A DNA stretch of 5,008 nucleotides from JAGLTQ01 sp964605385 (GCA_964605385.1 CAZSCK010000117.1:1-5008), one strand, 5' to 3'. Shown: positions 1 to 5,008, counted from the stretch's first letter. Translations and numbers: made by a program. Notes: generated by a model not told the origin, from the letters alone.

Positions 1-686
1 AGTTCCTTCTCAATTTTCTCCAGTGCCTGCATAGGATCCTCAGCCTGGGTGATAGGGCGGCCTATAACCAAATAATTACTTCCGGCTTGCATTGCTTGAG
101 CAGGTGTCATTATTCTTTTTTGATCACCTGTGACACTCCATTCTGGGCGGATACCGGGTGTGATTAATTCAAAACTTGTATCCAGATCTTCTCTTAACAA
201 AGCGATTTCTTGAGGTGAACAGACTACACCATCGAGTCCACAATCGTGCGTGAGTGTTGCAAGATGTTTTACTTGCTCAGCGGGGGAGTGATTTAAACCA
301 ATTTCCTTTAAGTCGTCTGCACCCATGCTGGTTAAAACGGTTACCGCAATTAATTTTGGATTACTGTCATTTGTGGGTAAGGCTTCACGTGCAGCTTCTA
401 ACATTTTGCGGCCGCCCATAGCGTGGACGTTGATCATCCATACACCGAGATCGGCACCCGCCTGACAGGCACGAGCCACGGTATTCGGAATATCATGAAA
501 TTTTAAATCTAAAAAAACATCAAAGTTTTGCTTTACCAGTTTGCGAACCAATTCAGGGCCTGAACGAGTGAATAATTCTTTGCCTACTTTTAAACGACAG
601 CGCCCCGGCTCTAATTGTGCGACTAAGGCTAATGCTTCTTTTTCGTTTGGAAAATCTAATGCAACAATAATGGGTGATGAACTCAA
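1..686 (-). CDS. pyrF: Orotidine 5'-phosphate decarboxylase (3' end cut by window edge)
   Basis: This enzyme decarboxylates OMP to UMP, the last step of de novo pyrimidine synthesis, in the cytoplasm. 228 codons are visible and the frame is still open at the left edge. Family members are about 230-245 residues, so only a short C-terminal tail should be missing. Visible motifs are VALDF with Asp11, Lys33 in LKVGKELF, and the hallmark DLKFHDIP with Asp60, Lys62 and Asp65, the charged catalytic network of the family. Further on are TPGIRPEW (Arg180) and the phosphate-binding IGRPIT (Arg210). The start is inferred to be TTG at 684-686: no ATG or GTG lies between the upstream in-frame stop and the conserved N-terminus, and AAGGGG sits 6 nt before this TTG. 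The gene begins one base after the lapB stop, so it is probably translated from the same message. Identity is secure; the non-ATG start is inferred from motif and spacing. Confidence 0.96.
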   Translation of the reverse strand, partial: MSSSPIIVALDFPNEKEALALVAQLEPGRCRLKVGKELFTRSGPELVRKLVKQNFDVFLDLKFHDIPNTVARACQAGADLGVWMINVHAMGGRKMLEAAREALPTNDSNPKLIAVTVLTSMGADDLKEIGLNHSPAEQVKHLATLTHDCGLDGVVCSPQEIALLREDLDTSFELITPGIRPEWSVTGDQKRIMTPAQAMQAGSNYLVIGRPITQAEDPMQALEKIEKE

Positions 687-687
687 T

Positions 688-1854
688 TTATTCCCCTTCT
701 ACACCTTGAATTGGTTTAACGGTATCCCAGCTTTTGCAGCCAGGACAATGCCAATGTAATGTTTTGCCATTAAAGCCACAAACATGGCAGCTGTATACTG
801 GCTTATCTTCTAATAACTGACTGGTTACTGATTTTAAAATGCGTAACTTTTCTTGCACCGGTTCTTTGGCATGTTTGATATTAATATCAATCAGGCGATC
901 CATTCCGCGTAAGGAAGGGCGGTGATGTAAAAATTCTTCAATAAAGGCTTCGGCTGTTTCGTCATCCTGATAATGCTGTAACAAACCGGATAGGTTTAAC
1001 ATGATACTAATGGCATCGTGGCGTGATAAAATATCACGCAAGTAAGTCAGCATTTCTTCAGGTTTGCCTAAACTCTGATAACAGTGAAGTAGTGGTCCAA
1101 GAATTTCGGGTAGGAAATCAGCATCCTGTTGTTCGATGCGTTTTAATGCACGTATTGCAGCATTTTCATTGCCTGATTCATGTTCGATTTTTGCTTCAAG
1201 CAAACTTGCACGAACACAGTTTTTATTTATGATGAGTGCTTTTTTAAATAGCTTGGTGGCGCGAGCAGGTTCACCTTGTTTATAGGCAACTTCTGCTTGT
1301 TCACAATAAAAATGTGAAATTAAAGAATTAAATGTTTTTCCTGTTTTAACACCAAGGCGTTGTGCTATTTTTATTGCATTGGTCCAGTCTTTTTCCTGCT
1401 GGTAAATATCAAGCAAATATTCCAGGGCCTGTTGGCTGTGAGGTTTGCTTTCAACAAGTTCACCAAACAAGGTTTCAGCGCGATCAAATAATCCCGCTTT
1501 CATATAGTCCTGGCCAAGTTCAAACAGAGCATGGGCGCGTTGTGCAGGGGATAAGGTTGGGCGCGCAATTAAGTTTTGATGAATACGAATCGCGCGATCA
1601 ACTTCACCGCGTCGTCTAAACAAGCTACCTAATGCTAAATGTGTTTCAACCGTGTCACTGTTGACTTCAAGCATTTGAATAAAAAGATCGATTGCTTTAT
1701 CGGGTTGTTCATCAAGTAATAAATTTAAACCTTTTAAATAATCAAGGGGGAGATCAGAACATACAGAATCTTTTTTTAATAATGCGCGGCGTCCCATAAT
1801 CCAACCGGATAAGGCGGCGACAGGTAACAAAAGAAAAAGGATTTCAAATAGCAT
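688..1854 (-). CDS. lapB: Lipopolysaccharide assembly protein LapB (TPR and rubredoxin-type zinc ribbon)
   Basis: LapB (formerly YciM) is an inner-membrane-anchored cytoplasmic adaptor. In E. coli it works with the protease FtsH to degrade LpxC and so limits lipid A synthesis, and it also links LPS assembly steps. The 388-residue product is almost the same length as the E. coli protein. Residues 1-20 form a hydrophobic anchor followed by GRR. Residues about 36-340 are helical TPR-like repeats, including the highly conserved RRGEVDRAIRIHQNL (81-95) and GQDYMKAGLFDRAE (114-127). The C-terminus is a zinc ribbon with Cys356-x2-Cys359 and Cys370-x2-Cys373, within a WHCPGCKSWDTVKPI stretch that closely resembles the E. 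coli protein. It starts 8 nt after the lapA stop and has no clear Shine-Dalgarno sequence, which suggests translational coupling to lapA. It is followed after one base by pyrF. All key zinc ligands are present. Confidence 0.97.
   Translation of the reverse strand: MLFEILFLLLPVAALSGWIMGRRALLKKDSVCSDLPLDYLKGLNLLLDEQPDKAIDLFIQMLEVNSDTVETHLALGSLFRRRGEVDRAIRIHQNLIARPTLSPAQRAHALFELGQDYMKAGLFDRAETLFGELVESKPHSQQALEYLLDIYQQEKDWTNAIKIAQRLGVKTGKTFNSLISHFYCEQAEVAYKQGEPARATKLFKKALIINKNCVRASLLEAKIEHESGNENAAIRALKRIEQQDADFLPEILGPLLHCYQSLGKPEEMLTYLRDILSRHDAISIMLNLSGLLQHYQDDETAEAFIEEFLHHRPSLRGMDRLIDINIKHAKEPVQEKLRILKSVTSQLLEDKPVYSCHVCGFNGKTLHWHCPGCKSWDTVKPIQGVEGE
693..698 (-). promoter_or_regulatory. Ribosome binding site supporting the pyrF TTG start
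   Basis: AAGGGG on the minus strand lies inside the last codons of lapB and is separated from TTG (684-686) by 6 nt. It is the main reason for placing the pyrF start there. Its position inside lapB implies that lapB translation and pyrF initiation are coupled. Confidence 0.6.
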
Positions 1855-1862
1855 GTGATGAA

Positions 1863-2156
1863 TTAATGTTCGTCTTTAATAGGAATATTTCTGAGATTAA
1901 CGATTTCTTTTTCTGCGACTTCAACAGAGCGTTTAAGTTTTGTTGCACTTCGACGTGAGCCGATAATTAAGCTTAAGCTGGCAAAAATACCGAGTAGAGC
2001 ACCTATGATCATGGCCACAACTAAAACAAGTGATAAAGGTAATTCAATCGAGCCTAGATAATAATTTAGCTGGACGCTCTCGGCATTGAGCACGGCAAAA
2101 GTAACTCCAAAAATGATCACTACCAGTGTTATGGATAAATAAATAAGTCGTAGCAT
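1863..2156 (-). CDS. lapA: Lipopolysaccharide assembly protein LapA (DUF1049 membrane protein)
   Basis: LapA (formerly YciS) is a small inner-membrane partner of LapB. Its exact biochemical role is less clear than LapB's. The 97-residue product has two hydrophobic segments, at about residues 4-24 and 41-66, joined by a short loop containing LNAESVQLNYYLGSIELP, the typical family pattern. A basic, probably coiled-coil cytoplasmic tail follows (SRRSATKLKRS, then VEVAEKEIVNLRN). Length and layout match the E. coli protein of about 100 residues. An AAGAGA ribosome binding site lies just upstream of the ATG. It is the first gene of the lapA-lapB-pyrF cluster and is immediately followed by lapB. 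I could not find a convincing promoter in the AT-rich gap upstream; sigma-32 control, known for E. coli lapAB, could not be confirmed here. Confidence 0.93.
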   Translation of the reverse strand: MLRLIYLSITLVVIIFGVTFAVLNAESVQLNYYLGSIELPLSLVLVVAMIIGALLGIFASLSLIIGSRRSATKLKRSVEVAEKEIVNLRNIPIKDEH

Positions 2157-2266
2157 TTCGAGTATCTCTTAATAATCAAATAGATAGTTGACTAAAGTGT
2201 ACACGGGAATAGGGATTATTTCAGGCAATATTTTGTATTTGCATATTCTGAAGTGTTATCTATTCG

Positions 2267-2304
2267 GTAGGGTGGATCAAGGAACAACCGTGATGGATCC
2301 ATCA
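2267..2304. repeat. GTAG-headed imperfect palindrome (REP-like)
   Basis: After GTAG (2267-2270), GGTGGATC (2271-2278) can pair with GATCCATC (2296-2303), giving an 8-bp stem with one G-T wobble around a 17-nt loop. The right arm overlaps a perfect 14-bp palindrome, TGATGGATCCATCA (2291-2304), followed by six T on the plus strand. GTAGGGTGGAT-type sequences recur between genes in many gammaproteobacteria, so a dispersed repeat is the likely reading. The rest of the 2157-2383 gap shows nothing else I can support. A weak plus-strand terminator is possible, but no gene here would use it. Confidence 0.45.
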
Positions 2305-2383
2305 TTTTTTGTTGGTTTCGTCATGTTATTCCTTTAACTAAGCTACATTGAGTATTTTCTACTGGGTATTAGATTTCACGCAT

Positions 2384-2416
2384 AAAAAAACCAGATTCAT
2401 TATGAATCTGGTTTTT
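2384..2416 (-). terminator. Intrinsic terminator of tRNA-Asn
   Basis: The arms 2386-2399 and 2403-2416 are perfectly complementary (14 bp, core CCAGATTCA) around a 3-nt loop. On the minus strand the stem runs into seven T (2390-2384). It begins 5 nt beyond the 3' CCA of the tRNA, as expected for a single-gene tRNA transcript. Because the stem carries A on one flank and T on the other, it could also stop plus-strand transcripts. Confidence 0.9.
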
Positions 2417-2421
2417 AAAAA

Positions 2422-2497
2422 TGGCTCCCCAACGTGGGCTCGAACCACGGACACAAGGATTAACAGTCCTTTGCTCTACCAACTGAGCTATTGGGGA
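2422..2497 (-). tRNA. tRNA-Asn (anticodon GTT)
   Basis: This 76-nt gene folds into a complete cloverleaf. The acceptor arm pairs TCCCCAA with TTGGGGA, the D-loop contains AGTTGGTAGA, the anticodon loop reads CTGTTAA with anticodon GTT, and the T-arm contains the canonical GGTTCGAGCC. A G discriminator base and an encoded CCA complete the 3' end. It inserts asparagine at AAC and AAU codons. It has its own promoter 10 nt upstream and its own terminator 5 nt downstream, so it appears to be a monocistronic unit between the pilin gene and the lap operon. Confidence 0.98.
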
Positions 2498-2507
2498 ATC
2501 GATGCGT

Positions 2508-2536
2508 ATAGTACTGATCTGCCCCCCATGGGTCAA
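2508..2536 (-). promoter_or_regulatory. Sigma-70 promoter of tRNA-Asn
   Basis: On the minus strand TTGACC (2531-2536) and TACTAT (2508-2513) are separated by exactly 17 bp, close to the consensus -35 and -10 boxes. The -10 box ends 10 nt before the first base of the mature tRNA, which allows a very short leader for RNase P to remove. It starts 28 nt after the end of the pilin gene, so the tRNA does not depend on read-through from it. Confidence 0.82.
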
Positions 2537-2564
2537 CATTGATTTCATTAAAATATGTGATTAA

Positions 2565-3152
2565 TTAGCAAGTTATTGCTGATCCATCTGTTTGTTTTTT
2601 GCTGAGTCGCAATCTGCCTGAATGCGCCATAATTAGCGCTTTTCCAATACCAATATTGGGGTTACAAATAAGAAAAGAACCATTAGGTGAAGCTGCACCA
2701 GTCGGTTTGTATTTCATGTAATAGTGTATACCCGCACCACTACCATGAAATGTGAGTTGGGTCCCATTGTCAGCCGCACTATAAACACGAAGTATAGGCT
2801 CTTCAGTTTCTCTTTTTTTATTTCTATTTTCGTCAATAAAAATAATCCAGCCATTATGCCAATCTTCTGAGCGGTTGCATTCACTCCCATTATTGCTTTG
2901 GCAAGTGATAATATTTGCTTGTTTGTTTACTGCTTCGGAACGAGCATAAGCAAGCGCACCGGCAAGCGTATTTGTTAAAACGATACTTCGTTCCTGGGCA
3001 ATAAGAGCAGAAAAATTAGGGAGGGCAGTGGCTACGAGTATTGAAGCTACTGTGAGGGTCACGAGTAACTCTATTAAAGTAAACCCATGACTTTTATAAG
3101 TAAGGTTGTCGTGGCCAAATCCCTGGCCAAGACAATGGTTTCTAATATCCAT
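2565..3152 (-). CDS. GspH/FimT family minor pseudopilin, orphan, with GRxR motif
   Basis: This is a type IV pilin-like protein made as a prepilin, cleaved and N-methylated by a PilD-type peptidase, then built into a pilus or pseudopilus. The 195-residue reading has a 23-residue leader ending in Gly23, then FTLIELLVTLTVASILVATAL, with Phe at +1 and Glu at +5 of the mature protein. The globular domain carries the family pattern W-x2-GW-x2-F-x-D (Trp98 to Asp106). It also has four cysteines (84, 92, 163, 195); the last two occupy the usual C-terminal disulfide positions. GRLR (179-182) followed by KK matches the GRxR motif reported for DNA-binding FimT of natural transformation, so FimT is favoured over GspH. 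No other pilus or secretion gene is in the window. The ATG at 3152 is chosen because AAGGAAG precedes it. An in-frame ATG at 3311 would add 53 residues with no pilin character. Confidence 0.88.
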   Translation of the reverse strand: MDIRNHCLGQGFGHDNLTYKSHGFTLIELLVTLTVASILVATALPNFSALIAQERSIVLTNTLAGALAYARSEAVNKQANIITCQSNNGSECNRSEDWHNGWIIFIDENRNKKRETEEPILRVYSAADNGTQLTFHGSGAGIHYYMKYKPTGAASPNGSFLICNPNIGIGKALIMAHSGRLRLSKKQTDGSAITC

Positions 3153-3162
3153 ATTAATCCCA

Positions 3163-3169
3163 CTTCCTT
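3163..3169 (-). promoter_or_regulatory. Ribosome binding site deciding the pseudopilin start
   Basis: AAGGAAG on the minus strand lies 10 nt before the ATG at 3150-3152. It supports the 195-residue product with a 23-residue prepilin leader over the longer reading from 3311. Confidence 0.55.
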
Positions 3170-3314
3170 GCAGGTAATACAATAAGCGCAATTGCTTAAA
3201 GTAGTTACTCCAGCCAGTTCCATGGCCGAAATATTGAGTAGAGACTTCCGTGTCACCCCCCACGTCCTTGTAGGTTGTATAATGGTCAATAATGGTGAAA
3301 GTTGGAAGCAATTA

Positions 3315-3359
3315 TTTGTAGGGATCTTCGGTCACTTTTTGTAAGGGTTGTCCTACAAA
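3315..3359. repeat. Short inverted repeat ending in GTAGG/CCTAC
   Basis: TTTGTAGG (3315-3322) is perfectly complementary to CCTACAAA (3352-3359) across a 29-nt loop. The GTAGG ends recall the outer ends of the two repeats just to the right, so it may be a decayed relative, but the inner palindromes are missing. There is no T-run that would make it a clear terminator. Confidence 0.35.
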
Positions 3360-3420
3360 ATTTAGTTATGGCTGGCAGAGCTTTGTTCTTATTGGTTTTC
3401 GGTCGGCATTCTTGATTTTC

Positions 3421-3578
3421 GTAGGTAGGCTTTCAAGCCGACGCGGTGCAGACACATCAACCGCTGTTCTCGAATATCACTTCTCTTAATGATGAGTTAT
3501 GTAGCTTCGTTATACCGCATCGTCGGCCTGATACCCTCTAAATATTTCTTAATGTGGGGCACTATGAGGCCGACCTAG
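3421..3578. repeat. REPIN-like element, copy 1 (right palindrome with expanded loop)
   Basis: The left end is a GTAG-headed palindrome (3421-3442) whose arms GTAGGCTT and AAGCCGAC pair with one mismatch. A spacer of about 80 nt follows, then an inverted right palindrome. The first 109 bases align without gaps to copy 2 at 3593-3701, with about 19 mismatches by hand count. The right palindrome has arms GTCGGCCT (3522-3529) and AGGCCGAC (3567-3574) separated by 37 nt, where copy 2 has only a few, and it ends CCTAG rather than CCTAC. GTAG-headed palindromes in inverted pairs are the substrate type of REP-associated tyrosine transposases; none is encoded in this window. Confidence 0.75.
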
Positions 3579-3592
3579 ATAGCTTTATATCT

Positions 3593-3716
3593 GTAGGTCG
3601 GCTTGAAAGCCGACGTGGTGAATACACATCTACCGCTATTATCGAATATCGCATCTCTTAAAGGTGAGCTATGTGGTTTCATTATAGCGCAGCGTCGGCC
3701 TAAAGAGCCGACCTAC
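3593..3716. repeat. REPIN-like element, copy 2 (intact)
   Basis: This 124-bp unit begins with GTAG and ends with CTAC. Its left palindrome (3593-3614) has perfect 8-bp arms, GTCGGCTT and AAGCCGAC, with a 2-nt loop. Its right palindrome (3694-3716) has arms GTCGGC and GCCGAC in opposite orientation. The spacer between them is shared with copy 1, including TCGAATATC and TCTCTTAA. Two inverted REPs around a conserved spacer define a REPIN, which spreads as a unit through a RAYT transposase encoded elsewhere. It lies 3 bp beyond the aminotransferase stop, so its hairpins would form at the end of that mRNA. They lack a T-run, so 3'-end protection is more likely than classical termination. Confidence 0.8.
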
Positions 3717-3719
3717 ATT

Positions 3720-4904
3720 TTAAGAAATAACCTTTTCGATCCTATCTAATGCATCTTTAAGCACATCAAGACTCGTCGCAAAAGAAATACGGATATAACC
3801 AGGTGATCCAAAGGCTGAGCCAGGCACCAGAGCAACACCCGCTTTTTCAATCAGGTATTCAGAGAGCTCCATATCATTGTTAACACCATCAATTTTGTCG
3901 ATAAAACCACGAACATCCGGGAAAGAATAAAAAGTCCCATCTGAAGGCAGGCAGGTTATCCCATCAATAGAATTCAAGCGGTTATACACATATTCGTGGC
4001 GTTCTTTAAAGGCAGTTAGCATGGGTTTTAAACATGATTGATCGCCATTCAAGGCTGCTTCCGCAGCAACCTGAGAAATAGAGGTCGGGTTAGAAGTGCT
4101 TTGTGATTGCACTTTTTTCATTGCCTTTATCAGGTTTTCCGGACCCGCGGCATAACCAATACGCCAGCCTGTCATTGAATAGGCTTTAGAAACACCGTTC
4201 AAAACAATGCTCTGCTCATAGAGTTCAGGGCAGGCCATGACAATATTTGAGAAAGGCTCGTCTGCCCAAAGAATATGTTCATACATATCATCAGTAGCCA
4301 CTAAAACATCTGGGTGTTTGAGCAAAACTTGCCCAAGAGCAGTCAGTTCTTTTTGACTATAGGCGATACCGGATGGGTTTGAGGGACTATTTAAAACCAC
4401 CAGACGTGTTTTATCTGTAATTGCTGCTTCAAGCTGCTCAGGTGTAATTTTAAAACTTTGTTTAATATCTGCTTCAACAATGACGGGTTTGCCATCTGCA
4501 AGTAAAACCATATCAGGGTAAGAAACCCAGTAAGGCGCAGGAATAATGACTTCGTCACCTGTGTTTAATAATGCTTGAGTGAGGTTAAAAAAGCTCTGTT
4601 TGCCGCCGCAGGAGACTAAAATCTGATTTGCTCTGTAATTAAGCTGATTATCTCGCGAAAGCTTGTCAATAATGGCTTTTTTGAGGCCAGCAGTGCCATC
4701 AACGGCGGTATATTTCGTAAAACCATCGTTTATGGCTTTAACCGCGGCCTGTTTGATATGCTCAGGAGTATCAAAATCAGGCTCGCCAGCACCTAAACCA
4801 ATAATATCTTTACCCGCTGCACGTAATTCGGCAGCACGTGCCGTGATCGCCAAAGTAGGGGAAGGTTTAATGCGTTGTACGCGATCTGATAACTTGAAAT
4901 CCAA
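3720..4904 (-). CDS. aatA: Aspartate aminotransferase (PLP-dependent, class I)
   Basis: This cytoplasmic enzyme reversibly transfers the amino group between glutamate/oxaloacetate and aspartate/2-oxoglutarate. The 394-residue reading has the full fold-type I set: GLGAGEPDFDTP (36-47), Trp126 in PAPYWVSYP, SPSNPSG with Asn176, Asp205 and Tyr208 in TDDMYEH that contact PLP, the Schiff-base Lys240 in SKAYSMTGWRIGY with phosphate-binding Arg248, and Arg372 in GYIRISFA for the substrate carboxylate. Lys102 in GGKQ fits the side-chain-binding lysine of the Thermus-type subgroup, so the family differs from E. coli AspC. Some members also act on prephenate, which cannot be excluded. The start is set at TTG (4902-4904), giving the usual N-terminus LDFKLSDRVQRIKPSPT with TGGAGA upstream. 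An in-frame ATG at 4967 would add 21 atypical residues. A REPIN follows the stop directly. Confidence 0.94.
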   Translation of the reverse strand: MDFKLSDRVQRIKPSPTLAITARAAELRAAGKDIIGLGAGEPDFDTPEHIKQAAVKAINDGFTKYTAVDGTAGLKKAIIDKLSRDNQLNYRANQILVSCGGKQSFFNLTQALLNTGDEVIIPAPYWVSYPDMVLLADGKPVIVEADIKQSFKITPEQLEAAITDKTRLVVLNSPSNPSGIAYSQKELTALGQVLLKHPDVLVATDDMYEHILWADEPFSNIVMACPELYEQSIVLNGVSKAYSMTGWRIGYAAGPENLIKAMKKVQSQSTSNPTSISQVAAEAALNGDQSCLKPMLTAFKERHEYVYNRLNSIDGITCLPSDGTFYSFPDVRGFIDKIDGVNNDMELSEYLIEKAGVALVPGSAFGSPGYIRISFATSLDVLKDALDRIEKVIS

Positions 4905-4912
4905 CTTAGTAA

Positions 4913-4918
4913 TCTCCA
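4913..4918 (-). promoter_or_regulatory. Ribosome binding site supporting the aminotransferase TTG start
   Basis: TGGAGA on the minus strand ends 8 nt before TTG (4902-4904), a normal spacing. The upstream ATG at 4967 has no comparable site, and the family's conserved N-terminus begins at the TTG. Confidence 0.55.
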
Positions 4919-4940
4919 CATATCTGTTTCTAAACATGAC

Positions 4941-4968
4941 TCTATAAAGACGTGTAATATACTGCAAA
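4941..4968 (-). promoter_or_regulatory. Possible sigma-70 promoter of the aminotransferase gene
   Basis: On the minus strand TTTGCA (4963-4968) and TATAGA (4941-4946) are 16 bp apart, in a strongly AT-rich stretch 37 nt before the proposed start. The boxes are only moderate matches. If used, transcription would begin near 4934, downstream of the ATG at 4967, which would exclude that longer start. Confidence 0.35.
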
Positions 4969-5008
4969 CTTTAAATAAGATCATATTTTTTGACACAGAA
5001 TTAATAAG

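Larger units (their letters stand above)
3153..3420. other. Upstream region of the pseudopilin gene, no gene supported
   Basis: The stretch holds the ribosome binding site of the pilin gene and an 8-bp inverted repeat at 3315-3359. The pilin reading frame stays open back to 3311, and a second minus-strand frame is also open across part of it, but neither translation resembles a protein I recognise. I see no promoter with acceptable boxes and spacing, and no riboswitch core. A lone GGTCGGC at 3401-3407 may be a decayed fragment of the neighbouring repeats. Confidence 0.4.

Noticed and set aside
541..759. Plus-strand open frame opposite pyrF and lapB
   Set aside because: It is antisense to two well-conserved genes and has no recognisable product.
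1023..1619. Two plus-strand open frames opposite lapB
   Set aside because: Both lie wholly within the conserved LapB coding sequence and have no protein character of their own.
2188..2215. Plus-strand TTGACT as a promoter
   Set aside because: No acceptable -10 box occurs 16-18 bp downstream and no plus-strand gene follows.
2422..2497. tRNA-Asn as an attachment site for an integrated element
   Set aside because: There is no integrase, no duplicated tRNA 3' end in the window, and the terminator directly downstream is intact.
2348..2542. Plus-strand open frame of 64 codons
   Set aside because: It is the antisense of the tRNA-Asn gene and its terminator. The NGSPTWARTTDTRINSPLLYQ translation is the familiar false protein produced by reading across a tRNA.
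2561..2575. AGCAA/TTGCT hairpin at the end of the pilin gene as a terminator
   Set aside because: The stem is only 5 bp, AT-rich, overlaps the stop codon and has no T-run.
3074..3289. Minus-strand open frame of 71 codons with a CxxCxxC stretch
   Set aside because: It overlaps the pilin gene start in another frame, lacks a good ribosome binding site and resembles no known protein. The cysteine spacing is probably chance.
3401..3407. GGTCGGC as a third REP copy
   Set aside because: Only seven bases match and no complementary arm is nearby, so it cannot be told from chance.
3421..3716. CRISPR array
   Set aside because: There are only two units, each over 100 bp and internally palindromic, with the similarity running through the whole unit instead of short repeats with unique spacers.
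4663..4996. Open frames on both strands overlapping the 5' end of the aminotransferase gene
   Set aside because: They are shadows of the aminotransferase frame or its promoter region, with no conserved motifs.

Overview
The window looks like a chromosomal housekeeping segment from a gammaproteobacterium with a moderately AT-rich genome. Three things support this. The first is the gene order lapA-lapB-pyrF, as in enteric and related bacteria. The second is a tRNA-Asn gene with its CCA encoded. The third is a type IV pilus/type II secretion style pseudopilin. I cannot name the genus. Every gene I can support lies on the minus strand, so the window is best read from right to left.

Reading right to left: (1) 4905-5008 is the upstream region of an aminotransferase, with a plausible promoter, and a TTGACA box facing the other way at the right edge hints at a divergent gene outside the window. 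(2) 3720-4904 encodes a PLP-dependent aspartate aminotransferase with an apparent TTG start. (3) 3421-3716 holds two tandem copies of a roughly 110-160 bp element. Each copy is a pair of inverted GTAG-headed palindromes around a conserved spacer, which is the layout of a REPIN. The right-hand copy begins 3 bp after the aminotransferase stop. (4) 2565-3152 encodes an orphan GspH/FimT minor pseudopilin carrying a GRxR motif, the signature reported for DNA-binding FimT. (5) 2422-2497 is tRNA-Asn(GUU), with a near-ideal sigma-70 promoter upstream and an intrinsic terminator directly downstream. (6) 2267-2304 is another GTAG-headed palindromic sequence of a different family. (7) 1-2156 is a tight operon of lapA, lapB and pyrF, with pyrF cut by the left edge.

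The biology is mostly conserved. LapA and LapB are inner-membrane proteins that control lipopolysaccharide synthesis. PyrF makes UMP in pyrimidine synthesis and is probably co-transcribed with them, starting at TTG one base after the lapB stop. The aminotransferase links oxaloacetate and glutamate to aspartate, the precursor that also feeds pyrimidine synthesis, though nothing here shows co-regulation. I found no complete mobile element, CRISPR array or new gene system. The most interesting parts are the REPIN-type repeats, one of which has an expanded loop in its right palindrome, and the isolated FimT-like pilin with its long open upstream frame.
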